From Chara braunii (Eukaryota; Streptophyta; Charophyceae; Charales; Characeae): a stretch of DNA of 64,000 nucleotides. How positions within the stretch are numbered: the first letter of the stretch is position 1; each line of letters begins with the position of its first letter. This document shows positions 52,813 to 63,241 of this stretch, one piece after another. A program made the position numbers and the translations under genes. The notes under the pieces are model-generated. The model saw only the letters and a program-made list of their open reading frames with translations, was not told where the DNA came from and ran no database searches. The stretch lies in contig BFEA01000535.1 in the NCBI GenBank assembly GCA_003427395.1, positions 214,607-278,606 of the forward strand, given 5' to 3'.

Positions 52813-53529
52813 TGTTACGTGCTGCCCCTGCACACGGGCCCCATTCGAGGGGCCCGACGGTTGCTGAGGGCCCCCCAAGCCGCGTGCCCATCCGACACGC
52901 GCCCTGGAGGCCCATGGCGGCCTTTAGGCCCCAGGTACGGTTTGAGGCAGCACTTATTTATTTATTTGCTGTCCTATTTTTGTCTGTTCAGACGTCGTTT
53001 CGGACTTGCAGTCCCCAAGGCGAGGCCTTGGGTTGGATACACCAGCAGGCAAGGCCGATCGGGGCCAGGTGCACTTTGGCGCCCTGCTGCATCAGCAGCA
53101 CAGCCTGAACACCAGGTAGGGGCCCCAACCGTGCGGGCCGTTTCAGGCCACGCTGCAGCACACCTAGTAGGGCCCAACACTGTATATAGCTGGGCCACGG
53201 CCTGGGCAGACACACAGTTCGAGTGGCTCACTTCTTGAGCGACACGCTGCTGGATTAGCGCTGCGTCTGGAGGTTAGAGGTAGAGGCATAGGAGGCAGAG
53301 GGGCGGAGGCCATACCTGCAGCGGGGCTCACCTAGCGTCATAGCTGGGGCTCCACGGCGTGCCGACCTGCACATGACAGCGACACGACAGCGGTCAGTCC
53401 ACGGTGGCGGCACCTGCGGGTGAGACAGCGAGGAGGACAACATCTTCTTCTTCTTCTTTGTATAGTCTCCCTCTCATCTCCCTCCTTCCTCCTTCTTCCT
53501 CCTTTCATTTTCTTCTTCTTCTTCTTCAG

Positions 53530-53621
<92 letters not shown>

Positions 53622-54072
53622 CAGGCAAAGGTTACAGCGGGCATAGCGCCCAGGATCTGATGTGACATTTTTCAGGTGGACATTGATTGGACATTCGGCA
53701 AGGGACTACTTTTGGACTTCGCTATCGCGATGTTGGTCTTCTCCCTCGCCTCCATCTTCGTCTCGACTCTCTCCCCATCTCTCATCCGTGGTATCTCCCC
53801 CATGCGCGTGTACAAGGAGGGACCTTTCGTCTATGTGTGCAGTCCCTCCTCCTCGTCTCACGTGTGTGGTGTATGCTGGGATGTCGTGTCAGTCCCAGCC
53901 AGGTCAGGTCTTATCTTTGAGTCTTCCACTGCGCTGCATTGTGCCATTTTGTATGTATCGGGATGTACATTGCTTGTTGATGCTACGCTGACATTGCATT
54001 GTCCATTTCAGTCCTTTTCATCACTTTGCGGATCCTTGGCTCCACACACATTGCCCAACTGGGCATGTGTCA
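52813..54072 (+). repeat. E6 3' LTR
   Basis: 1260 bases, partner of 34557-35788. It contains (TA)n-(AG)n at 53529-53618 and ends GGGCATGTGTCA, directly followed by target copy TTGCC. Confidence 0.92.
53183..53189 (+). promoter_or_regulatory. Possible TATA box in E6 LTR
   Basis: TATATAG in the LTR middle, in transcription orientation. The same site in the 5' LTR reads CTATACAG, so the copy that would drive the element is altered. Position and sequence only; no start-site data. Confidence 0.3.
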
Positions 54073-54077
54073 TTGCC

Positions 54078-54526
54078 ACACTGTCTTCGACTCACATTGG
54101 GGAATCGACGAGGAGGGAAATCAGGGCTTTGAGATTGGTTATGAGAGAGAGAGAGGAAACTTACCTGTGATGATGTTGTCGACATTGCGCGCTGCTGTGA
54201 CGTCTTCACGAGAGATGTGTGCCTACGTGGCACTATGTTGTGATCACATCTTGTCAGGCTTGTCTGTGGGATACTGTTTGCTGACGTGGACGAGAGGAGA
54301 TGCCCGAAGTAGGAGGGGGTTGTGAGGGAGATCTATCTTCGATGGTATTGGTGGATACTTTCTCTTCCACCCTCTAAGTCTTATCTCCCTCCACTCAGCT
54401 TCGTCCTATGGTTACGAGACATTGTACTTCAGATCACATTTCATGATTATTGGGAACATTGATCAGCGCTGAGACATCTTGTATTTCAACATTTGACGAG
54501 TTTCTCTCCTGACTGGGTTCATTACA
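54078..54526 (+). repeat. E5 3' LTR, second half
   Basis: Continues the LTR after E6. It aligns with 26945-27346 (GACTCACATTGGGGAATCGA; end GGTTCATTACA). It is followed by target copy AACA and the resumed E4 RT. Confidence 0.82.
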
Positions 54527-55040
54527 AACATCATTCAAACGAAGTATTGACAATCTTGCTCGAGGAGAAACTTCACTTCGATTGGAGAAACCCGAGTTCG
54601 GAAAAGACGCTGTCATCTATCTCGGGCATCGTTTTTTCGCTGCAGGCATTCAGTCGGAAGCAGAACAAGTGGTGGCCAGCATTGTGTGACCTCAACCTCT
54701 GAATGTGCAGGACCTGCAATCAATTCCGGGGTTGGCCACATTCTATCACAAGTGTGTCTCCAACTTTTCAACTATTGCACACCCACTGAGTATAATGACA
54801 AGCAATAATATCTCTTTTTTTTGGATTCACGCAAGACAACGTTTGAGAATGCAAAAACTGCCTTATCTAATTGTCCTATACTTCGCATTGGTGTTACCGT
54901 AGATGCAAGTCAGTATGGCATTGGCACAGCCCTGCAATAAGATGATTGGAATGGTTTGTGTCCTGTAGAGTACCTGAGTAAACGAACGCTCCGCAAGCGA
55001 TTATCTGCTTCTATGTACTAGCACAAGCTCTACATGTCAT
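54527..55040 (+). pseudogene. E4 relic: RT thumb and RNase H start
   Basis: Resumes the RT cut at 26327: HHSNEVLTILLEEKLHF, then a decayed SFLGL block (DLQSIPGLATFYHKCVSNFS at ~54705) and DASQYGIGTAL at ~54905, which keeps the RNase H Asp. Stops lie in every frame. This is the oldest-looking element sequence in the window. Confidence 0.7.
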
Positions 55041-55592
55041 GGGAACCGATACTATACTGGACACAATACCTTCTTTACCACCAGTTCAAAGTGTTCTTTG
55101 ATCAACAGACTTCTGCAGTGGATCAAGACTTAAACTATCAGCCACACTATCCAAATGGTGTTAAGACATTGATGTGTCTGACTTTGGTCTGAAACACAAG
55201 AAGGGTTGGTATAACTTCGTGCCTGATGCCCTTTCCCATCACCCCGATTGGATCATATGTCATGGTTGGATCTTTGGTCTCCGCAAATCCTTTCGCAAAC
55301 CTATCACAGAAGAAATGGGAACCGATACTATACTGGACACAATGCCTTCTTTACCACCAGTTCAAAGTGTTCTTTGATCAACAGACTTCTGCAGTGGATC
55401 AAGACTTAAACTATCAGCCACACTATCCAAATGGTGTTAAGACATTGATGTGTCTGACTTTGGTCTGAAACACAAGAAGGGTTGGTATAACTTCGTGCCT
55501 GATGCCCTTTCCCATCACCCCGATTGGATCATATGTCATGGTTGGATCTTTGGTCTCCGCAGATCCTTTCGCAAACCTATCGCAGAAGAAAC
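55041..55592 (+). repeat. 276-bp tandem duplication in E4 RNase H
   Basis: The unit starting GGGAACCGATACTATACTGG occurs at 55041 and 55317 with very few differences. It spans the RNase H end, including DFGLKHKKGWYNFVPDALS. A third, much more diverged copy of its second half lies at ~55735-55990. 276 is 92 codons. Confidence 0.88.
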
Positions 55593-57250
55593 TACGTAAG
55601 GATCCAACTTTTGGCCATATCTTGACACAGTCACTGGCTCATCCAAGCTGCCTGCCTGCTTTTTGTATGCATGAAGGTTTATTGTTTTGAGCACATGATG
55701 AGTATAGTCGTCTTTGCGTGCCTAATTTTCAGCCCATTGGTTCCAGATGGTGTCAAGACATCAATGTGTTCAACTTTGAGCTGAAACACAGTAACGGTTG
55801 TTATAACTCGTTGGATTTGTTAGTCCTCGCAAGTGCTTTTGCAAACTTATTGCAAAGAAACTGCTTAAGGATGCTACTTTTGGCCCTATCTTGAGGCAGT
55901 GGCTGGCTGAGCCAAGCTGCCTGCCTGCATGCTTTATGTACGCATGAAGGTTTATTGTTTCGGGTGCATGATGAGCATAACCGTCTTCGTGTGGCACGTG
56001 TGCCTAATTATGAACCCATTCGTTCCAAAACTTTGGGAGAGTGTGATGACAACAGCAATCACTTTTGGTTCTTTGCTGAAACAATTCTTTTGTCTAGGTA
56101 TGACGAACGATGTACGTATCTTTGTGGGAAGTGGACAGATTTGCTAGGGCTGTGAAACCTACCGGCAGCAGCAACTTGGTCTGTTAAAACCCTTACCTAT
56201 TCATAATGCCCCTGGTCAGCCCATCTCCATTGATTTTACTGATGTGGGCATGGTGAGTAAGAAGGGTTTTTCTCAGGGCATGGCTTGTTTTTATCGCTTC
56301 TCCAAATATCTGACATTGATCCCTTCACCTCCTCAAGCACGTATGAATCAGTCATCACAGAATTTCACAATCATACATCCTCACATGCCTCGCCCGTCAT
56401 CATTAGTGATTAGGATATGGGACTTGTCAACACCCAATGAAAATCTTCCACCACTGACTTGTAGAACGCAAATTCACCATGACCTCAGGTCGACATCTGG
56501 AAAATCCTGAGGAAACAAACCATATAATCACCCAACTTCGGTCATTGATTGTGTTTTATCCGAACAGGTGGTACGCAGAGTTAGCAACTGTGAATGGTCT
56601 ATACAAGAACTCTATCCATTCCGCAACAGGAGTGACTCCCAATGAACTGCAGGTTGTTTTGCGGATCTACAGTCACATTGATTTCCTGTTGCCTGACCAA
56701 CTCGCTGGACTAACCCCTGGTATGCTTGGCTATGGGGTTAGTACCAAAAGCTGCTTGTTAGCACAATCGAAGTCAAGTTGTCAACCACACAAACAAATAA
56801 TGCAGTCCTATTACCTGTAAGGAAGGAGACTGTGCCTGGGTCAAAATGCCTATGTTTTGCGATGACAAAGGGGTGTCGCGTAAGCTCTTGCCACTCTACT
56901 ACTGGTTGTAGCCTATTTTCAAGGTTCTAGGCGATGATGGCTTTGGCCCCTTGTGTGTTGGTGATGTGCCTCTGCATTTGCATATGCCTCGATGTTTCAC
57001 GCTTCTAAGTTGTATGCTTACAGAACTTCCGGTGATGTCCCCAACAAACAACCTATGATTCCTGCATCTATCCACTGAGGGATCGTGTTTGTGTGGACAA
57101 TGGTACAGAGGTCAAGTGAGAATATCCAGTGCACTTCCTCTACCACCCTCCTGATGATAAGTATTGGATTTCTGGATCTCAACTGCAGAAGGATGTGCGT
57201 CCTGTTGTCAATGCTTACAAAAACTTGCACTTGATGATGTTGTGTCACAC
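55593..57250 (+). pseudogene. E4 relic: integrase
   Basis: Degraded integrase in shifting frames: zinc-binding region (RVHDEHNRLRVARVPNYEP and GECDDNSNHFWFF, ~55960-56090), core start (ADVGMVSKKGFSQGMA type, ~56235, first Asp region DFTDVGM), MTSGRHLENPEETNHI (Glu region, ~56480), LYKNSIHSATGVTPNELQ, and a C-terminal part (YHPPDDKYWISGSQLQKDVRPV, ~57140-57220) matching the chromodomain-like tail of the other elements. Many stops. No 3' LTR could be recognised beyond it. Confidence 0.7.
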
Positions 57251-57869
57251 AAGTACACAGCTCGCGAGCGTGCGATCACATGGTTGCTTTCTGCACCTAT
57301 GCTGAGCTCGAGATGATCTGGCATTTGGGTGGAGGGGAATGCAATGACCTGTGCTATTGCATTCTAAGGACTCTACATTTAGTTGAGAAAATGGTGTCCT
57401 TTCGATGTGATCGCTTAGGTTTCCAATTTTGAATCTGTTTTCTGATCATGTCGGTGAGTTGCAGATCACGCATGTACGCTGTGTACTCGTCTGCTGAAGT
57501 TCTGGGTTCAAGTCTGATTCTGTATGCTAACTCTGCTGGCCATGTTGTGTGTTTGTGCCTCGGACAGGGATAGGATAGGAAATAGGTGTAGGGCCAGGAA
57601 CAGGGCTGAAAGTTAGCAGTAGGGGACATATGGAGGCTACGGTAGTGGGTTGGCCAGGGCATACGTAGAATTTGTTAGGGACCCGGTAGGGATATCTCAA
57701 GAAGCTGGGTAGGCCTAGAAGAGTCTGGCAGCTGCCTGGTAGGTCATGGTGGCCCAGGGCCAAATGTAGATAGCTTTTGGGGGTAAGTTCAGGTCCTGCA
57801 GGCAGATCATACTCTGCGATGCTGTTCCCGGCAAAAGGAAGATATATGCTGCATCCTCGTCACTTCTGC
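57251..57869. other. Unassigned sequence
   Basis: No supported gene or element was seen. It could include the E4 3' LTR or the downstream tail of the LINE relic at 57870-58140. Confidence 0.4.
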
Positions 57870-58140
57870 TGCCTACAGCTGGCCTCTGTCTTCCCTTCTC
57901 ACCTTCCCCAACAGAACAGATGCTGTGTCCTCTTGTGTTACATCCAAACTTCCAAAGTTGAATTTTCTGCCATTTCTTCTACCGACCACTCCCAAAATAC
58001 TTTCACCATTGGGCACTGAACGAAGGCATGAGGAATTGTCTCCAATTGACCACAGCCGGCTGCACAACCGCAATGCTCTTGCAGTTTCTCAGCCTTTAGC
58101 ACCAACAAGGACAACTTTACCATTTTTCGGCGTTTTGGGT
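57870..58140 (-). pseudogene. LINE-type reverse transcriptase zinc-binding domain relic
   Basis: The minus strand encodes CGCAAGCGQLETIPHAFVQC followed by PMVKVFWEWSVEE. This is the Cys/Gly - Glu-Thr - His - Cys-Pro - Trp spacing of the zinc-binding domain found C-terminal to plant LINE reverse transcriptases. A stop follows after LEVWM. No RT or endonuclease part was found, so it is a short relic. It is relevant because LINE machinery explains the A-tailed U6 and SINE-like insertions. Confidence 0.5.
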
Positions 58141-58882
58141 CCTAGCCGGTAACCGAAATACGCCTGAACCGACAGGGAAATCTCTGCAAATTTCCTAAAC
58201 TACTACAGAAACGGGGCCTACTAGGCCTAAACCTTGTTCCAGCATCAACGGACTGTTGCGAGGGGTTTGCCTCAGACTGGCACCGTTGTTACTGAAAATG
58301 ACAGACCCATAACCGTTTGTTGGTTTTGGGTCCTAGGCACTCTAGTCCAGTAGGTTAGAGTAGAATTATACATAGAATGGGTTCGAAGTGTAAGCTCTCT
58401 TTGGTTGAGCAGTTGTTTAGTGTTCTTGTTGACGCCGCCAAGGCTGCCGCAGCAGCACTGTAGCTGGGAAACAGCTGCTAGGGTTTCGGGCAGCAGTGAA
58501 GCAGGTGCTTCATCTGCTGAGCCTGGCGACAGCATAGCTGTGCAGTAGGGTTAGGCGCTGCCATATCTTTTTCTTTGTGGGAGCCGTTTCTTCTTCTTCA
58601 AGCTGGAGGTCCCCTGTACATCCTGGTGCTGGTGCTAGTTGTTCTGGAGGTCTCTGGCACAGCGTTGGAGCATCGAAGGGAGTTCTGGATGACGCAGGAG
58701 CTGCTGAGAGAGGAGAGTGGAGGTGCTGGTGGTCTGCAGAGTAGTGAGGCTGGGCGCTGTGAAATTGGGCTGTGTGCCATAGCCGGCTATGGAGGTTGAG
58801 TTGGAGGGAGGAGCAAGACTCTGGTGGCGTGATGAATCTGTGTTCTTTTTTTTTTTTTTTTGTTAATTAAAACAGAACCTCG
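58141..58882. other. Unassigned sequence with T-run
   Basis: No gene was recognised. A 17-base T run lies at 58845-58861. The E8 LTR edge is near 58883. Confidence 0.4.
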
Positions 58883-60030
58883 TGCATGGGTCCTGGGGAC
58901 CATCTCACGCAAGTGTGTACATGTCATGCATCATACTCGCACACAACGATCAGTAGTCTCACACAATAGACAAAGGTAGATGAGAAGAGAACCGAGTTTC
59001 ACAGCTTATATTATCCAAAATATGAATACAAAGTGTTTCAAAGTTCCCCTGAGTCCAGCACTCATCAGCGCAACACACAGCTCTTGTCAACTCATCAATA
59101 TGACTTCCATTGCATCAGCGCTACTCCTACAGATCGTCTCCAAGTCATCAATGTGGTCACTATTCATCAGCGCCACCTCTGCAGTTCACATCCAACTCAG
59201 GTAAGTATCTTCCATAGCCCAACCTTGAATGAACACTCCCTGCCTCGGTCCCTTCCTCCTATGATGCNTACACACTCTTCTCTCATGANGATCTACTCTG
59301 AATGCTACTCATAGCTATCTANTAACCCTCTACTACTAGTACTAACTCGCTGGGCAGCTATGGCTGCATCACTTCCAGCGTACAGGCTTCTTCCCTCACT
59401 CAGCGCATCTTCATCCTCCAGCGCTGCTCCTCCTGACTTAGCGCACAAGTGCACCAGCACTTCCACGCAGAAATGGCCAGTGGAGATCTGGCGAGGAATG
59501 AGGCTGGCAGCTTCCTTTATAGTGCTGGCCACTCCTCGCTGGGTCTGCATTGGCTCAATTCAGCCTTTCCTTTGTCCCAGACCCTGCATTGCATGTGTCC
59601 CAGTATAGTCCCAATGAGGTTCAACTGCTGCTGAGGCCTCTCGGCCTAGATTTGGACTTGAAAGTCTGGATCTGGACTGTCCCCTTGACTTAGATCAGAA
59701 CTGGGACTTTACCTATTGACTTTACTTTCGGACAGGCACAACTCTAGACGAACAAACACATTACTGCCTGAACAGACACTTTTCTTTGCATGAACAGGTA
59801 CACTGTCTGCACGTACAGACACACCCTTACCCGAACAGACAGGACATGCACATCTTTTGCTGAACAGGTAAGTCCTTTGACAATGCTTTTTGCTTTAGAT
59901 TTGGATGTGCCTGTTGATAGAGAACTTGACCTTTGCCCTGCTTTCACGTTTCTGAGCCCTGGCGAGATACCCTTTCATGCTGCTTTACTTTTACAAGGCC
60001 TGAGTTCTACATCGGGTAAATGGCCTTTTA
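58883..60030 (-). repeat. E8 3' LTR
   Basis: The outer edge is tentative; the inner edge is set by TGGCCTTTTA/CTCTCGCC, the homologue of the E1 and E7 LTR ends (the terminal dinucleotide is mutated). Ns at 59268, 59289 and 59322. The body aligns with 3856-4927. Confidence 0.7.
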
Positions 60031-60068
60031 CTCTCGCCGACCTAATTTCGAAGTCCTCTGAGAATCAT

Positions 60069-60608
60069 TTACCTATCAGGGATATGAATCCCTCTCTTTG
60101 CGCTTTTGTACGCAGACACAATATGAGGTGCAGAATCTAACAGTTCTTCTCTTGTAAACCAGCGATCTTCACTAGGATCCTGGTATGCAAACCTCACCTT
60201 ATAATGTCGCTGTGGTCTGCCCCTACGTCCAGTGTGGTAAGTACTTTCTGCAACAATTTTATCTACGTCATACTTCCCATCCATACTTGGAGGTATCGCT
60301 GATCGATGACTTGGGAATAACTCATTTGTTACACAAGGTAAGAGTTTGGATGCATGGAACACTGGATACGTACGTAGATGTGGAGGAATTTCAATGACAT
60401 AAGAAGGACCATCCACATCTCCAATTACATCTAAAACTTGCCAAGGTCCTCTGTAGGTGGGTAGAAGCTTCTGAGAGATGTTTTCTTCAGGAGCAAACTC
60501 TTTAGATTTCACCCAAACCAAATCTCCCACAGCAAATTGAGACGGTCGTCTGTGTCTATTTGCCTGTTCAATCATCTGATGTTGTGCTTTGAGTATGTTT
60601 TCCTTCAC
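60069..60608 (-). CDS. E8 integrase C-terminal region
   Basis: 179-residue open frame: MIEQANRHRRPSQFAVGDLVWVKSKEF-type linker, GPY/F module (TYRGPWQVLDVIGD, YPVFHASKLLPCV), then a chromodomain-like tail (KYDVDKIVAEST ... HYKVRF ... DRWFTREELLD). Upstream, the frame continues to the deletion point at ~60690. Confidence 0.87.
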   Translation of the reverse strand: MKENILKAQHQMIEQANRHRRPSQFAVGDLVWVKSKEFAPEENISQKLLPTYRGPWQVLDVIGDVDGPSYVIEIPPHLRTYPVFHASKLLPCVTNELFPSHRSAIPPSMDGKYDVDKIVAESTYHTGRRGRPQRHYKVRFAYQDPSEDRWFTREELLDSAPHIVSAYKSAKRGIHIPDR

Positions 60609-60652
60609 CTTCTCAATGTCTTTCTGATACTGGACTGCAAATTCACTAGTCC

Positions 60653-61303
60653 CTATAGGAAGTTTATGTACCTGATCCGGGTGGTGTCTCTGTCACTTAC
60701 AATAGTCAAGGGATGCCCAAAGTCTTTTACCCAATGGTTAAAGAACTCCCGAATTACCAAATCAGTCCTTGCTTCCGAAGGTAAAGCTACAAAAACACCA
60801 TACTTAGTAAATCTATCCACTATGACCATTACTTGCGTCTTCCCATTTCTGCTTTTCACTTTAGTATCCATGAAATCTATAGAGACAGAGTCTCCAGGGC
60901 CGGTAGGGATAGGCAAGGGCTTAAGTAGCCCAAGGGGCGATTGCGTGGTGCTCTTGTTTCGTTGGCACACTTGACAACCTTGCATATACGCGATACAGTC
61001 TACCTTCATTCGAGGTCAGGTGTAGGAACGCAACAAAGTTCCGTAGGTCTTCTTCCACCCAAAATGGCCCTCTGTATCATGGCATTCCCCCAAGATCATA
61101 CTCTTGATCTCTTCATTATTTGGTATATATAGCCTATCATTCACATCAGTTCGTTCGAACAATAGACCCTGAGTAACTTTATGATTAGGAAACTCTGCTG
61201 GTTTTTCTTGTACTTGCTTAATCATGGTCCCATAGATAGAATCAGAGGAATACGCCTTCCTAATCTTCTCTTGTAGGTCAGCACCCACATTTGAATAACT
61301 CAC
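60653..61303 (-). CDS. E8 integrase zinc-binding domain and core start
   Basis: 61016-61303: GECHDTEGHFGWKKT. 60653-61009: MQGCQVCQRNK, first Asp in SIDFMD, VDRFTKYGVFVALPSE and the second Asp in IVSDRDT. Directly after this the sequence jumps, in another frame, to DQVHKLPIGTSEF, which lies ~110 residues further in sister elements. The deletion removes the catalytic Glu (NGQTEQ region), so the enzyme is dead. Confidence 0.85.
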
Positions 61304-61319
61304 AATAGCACTGAAAAAG

Positions 61320-61920
61320 TCTGATCTACGACTTAGTGCATTAGCAACAACATTATACTTACCCTTTCTGGCTTCAATTCAAAATTAAACATATCAATTT
61401 CCGCAGCCCACCTCGTCAACTTAGGTGTCATACGAGCTTGCGTTTTGAGCTAGCGAAGTGTTTCATGGTCGGAGTATACCTTAAAATGCCTTCCCAGAAG
61501 ATAGTGTCGGCAATGATTGAGAGCCTCACGAAGAGCATACAACTCTCTTTCATACGTCGAGGCGACCACTTTCTCATTAGGTAACCGGCAAGACATAAAC
61601 TCCACAAGTCTGTATCCATGCCCATCGTCTTGCTGGAGTACAGCACCTATACCATATTGACTAGCGTCGGTTGTGACTACGAAAGGTAATGAAGGGTCTG
61701 CCACTTTTAAAACCGGGTAATTGATCAAACATTTCTTCAGACGCTTGAAAGACATCGTGCAGTCTGAATCCCACTTCCAAATTACCTCTTTCTTAAGCAA
61801 CTTGCGAAGGGGAGCATCTATTATCGTAAAGTGTCGTAGAAACTTGCGATAGTAGTTGGCTAACCCAAGGAACGACCACAACTCAGTTAAGGTGCGGGGG
61901 TTCGGCCAATCTCTGATTGC
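61320..61920 (-). CDS. E8 RT connection and RNase H
   Basis: The open frame 61450-61881 has SFLGLANYYRKFLRHF, VVTTDASQYGIGAVL, YERELYALREAL and YSDHETLR, so all key RNase H acidic sites are present. A stop precedes LKTQARMTPKLTRWAAEID and the DALSRRSDFF end at ~61320. Confidence 0.87.
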
Positions 61921-61922
61921 TG

Positions 61923-62520
61923 CTATTTGGCATCTTCTGGTTTGACCCCATCTCCATTAATCACATGTCCTAGGTATAGAACCTGACGCTTAGCCCATTC
62001 ACACTTCTTTGGGTTTAACTTGAGTTTCGCTTCTCTCAGCTTATTTAGCACAAGTCGAAGGTGCTCATCATGCTCTTTCTCATCTTTGCTGAAAATCAAA
62101 ATATCGTCCAGATAGATAACCACAAACTTATCGAGCCACTCATGAAAAAATTCATTCATTGTTCTTTGGAAAGTGGCAGGGGCATTTGTGAGACCAAAGG
62201 GCAAAACAATAAACTCATAATGCCCATACCTTGTCCTGAAGGCTGTTTTATGTTGGTCTTCCGGCTCAACCTCAATCTGATGGTAGCCGGATTTCAAATC
62301 AATCTTGGAAAATATTTTGCTACCCTGCACGTGATCCAGCAAATAATCAATTCGCGGTAATGGTTCATCATTCTTTACCGTTATAGCATTTAATCTTCTA
62401 TAATCTATACACATGCGAACACCGCACAAAGAGCACAGGGGCACCATAGGGCGAGGAGCTAGGTCTTATCCACCCATTTTTCAGCAACTCATCAAGTTGG
62501 GTTCGCAGTTCATCCAATTC
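61923..62520 (-). CDS. E8 reverse transcriptase
   Basis: 174-residue frame with [45 protein letters not shown], intact active site [11 protein letters not shown] and [17 protein letters not shown]. The fingers just upstream are disturbed: the APVLFVPKK segment is shortened by a small deletion ([12 protein letters not shown]) and continues to ~62520 in another frame. Confidence 0.87.
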
Positions 62521-63235
62521 CTAGGGCGACATACGATAGATAGGCCCCTTTGGGGGCGCGCTCCCTGGAATGATGTCAATGTGATGTCGAATTGGTCTTT
62601 CTACCACACCACTTGGGGCTTCAGCCACATCTGCGAATTCTTTCAGGATCCTCTCAATCTCTTGAGACCTGACTTCTTCCTTAGTTTCTCCTTCCTTTAC
62701 TGGGTGCACATATGCAACAAAGACTTGGTCATACAAGTTATATTTCTTAACATGGCGAGCGAACGCTGGGGNACTCATGCAACAGTGAGCTAGGCTGCTT
62801 TCCTTTCCAGATTCATGATAGAGGCGGCTTTTCTTCTTACCTCCTTGCGGACTTGGGAGCCAACATTCATGCTCTCTCAATTTTAGATCCGCATGCACAG
62901 CCTCACCCCAATCCATTCCTAGCAACACATCGAAGGGCAAGTTATCCTCCACCAAGAAGGTCAGAGAGTGGAGAACGCGTTCCACCTTCCCCTCTGCCTC
63001 TAGCCGAAAGTATACTTGTACCCCCTCAACGTATCGATCCATGATGGTTTCACTACAATAGGTAACTTGATACAATGGGTTCATTCAATTTCTTAACCTT
63101 AAGCCCAAGATGCAGTTTCTGCAAACCTTTCTTACTAATGTAACTGCGTGTAGAACCACTGTCTATCATACCTCCTACTCTGACTCGATTTATCTCAAGA
63201 TCTGCAATTATTAGCTGTCCTTTCTTCTTTCGCAT
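62521..63235 (-). CDS. E8 aspartic protease and RT linker
   Basis: 63053-63235 holds the N-terminal half (QLIIADLEINRVRVGGMI) with intact loop DSGSTRSYIS. After a frame change, 62521-63084 has YVEGVQVYFRLEAEGKVER, LPFDVLLGMDWGEAVH and a ~90-residue linker (HCCMS ... VFVAYVHPVKEG) ending IYRMSP at the RT start. One N at 62772. Confidence 0.85.
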
Positions 63236-63241
63236 TTCAGT

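Larger units (their letters stand above)
34557..54072 (+). mobile_element. E6: Ty3-type LTR retrotransposon inserted in E5 3' LTR, split by E7
   Basis: LTRs 34557-35788 and 52813-54072 begin TGTTAC and end GTCA. A perfect 5-base target duplication TTGCC flanks them (34552-34556 and 54073-54077). PBS and polypurine tract are present. Gag-pol lies on the plus strand at 47333-52630, and E7 sits in the leader. The lineage is distinct from the others by protein sequence and by its 5-base rather than 4-base duplication. Confidence 0.92.
26332..54526 (+). mobile_element. E5: Ty3-type LTR retrotransposon inserted in E4, split by E6
   Basis: 5' LTR 26335-27346, PBS, leader, gag, protease, RT, RNase H and integrase to ~33840. 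The 3' LTR lies in two halves (33896-34556 and 54078-54526) separated by E6. It is the same lineage as E3: the polypurine/LTR junction (CTCGAAAATTGGGAC) and proteins align throughout. It is strongly decayed, with many stops, a 193-base duplication in pol and a foreign 19-base adapter in gag. Confidence 0.85.

Noticed and set aside
58845-58861. T17 run as the tail of another retroposon
   Set aside because: No matching target duplication was found and the body could not be defined.
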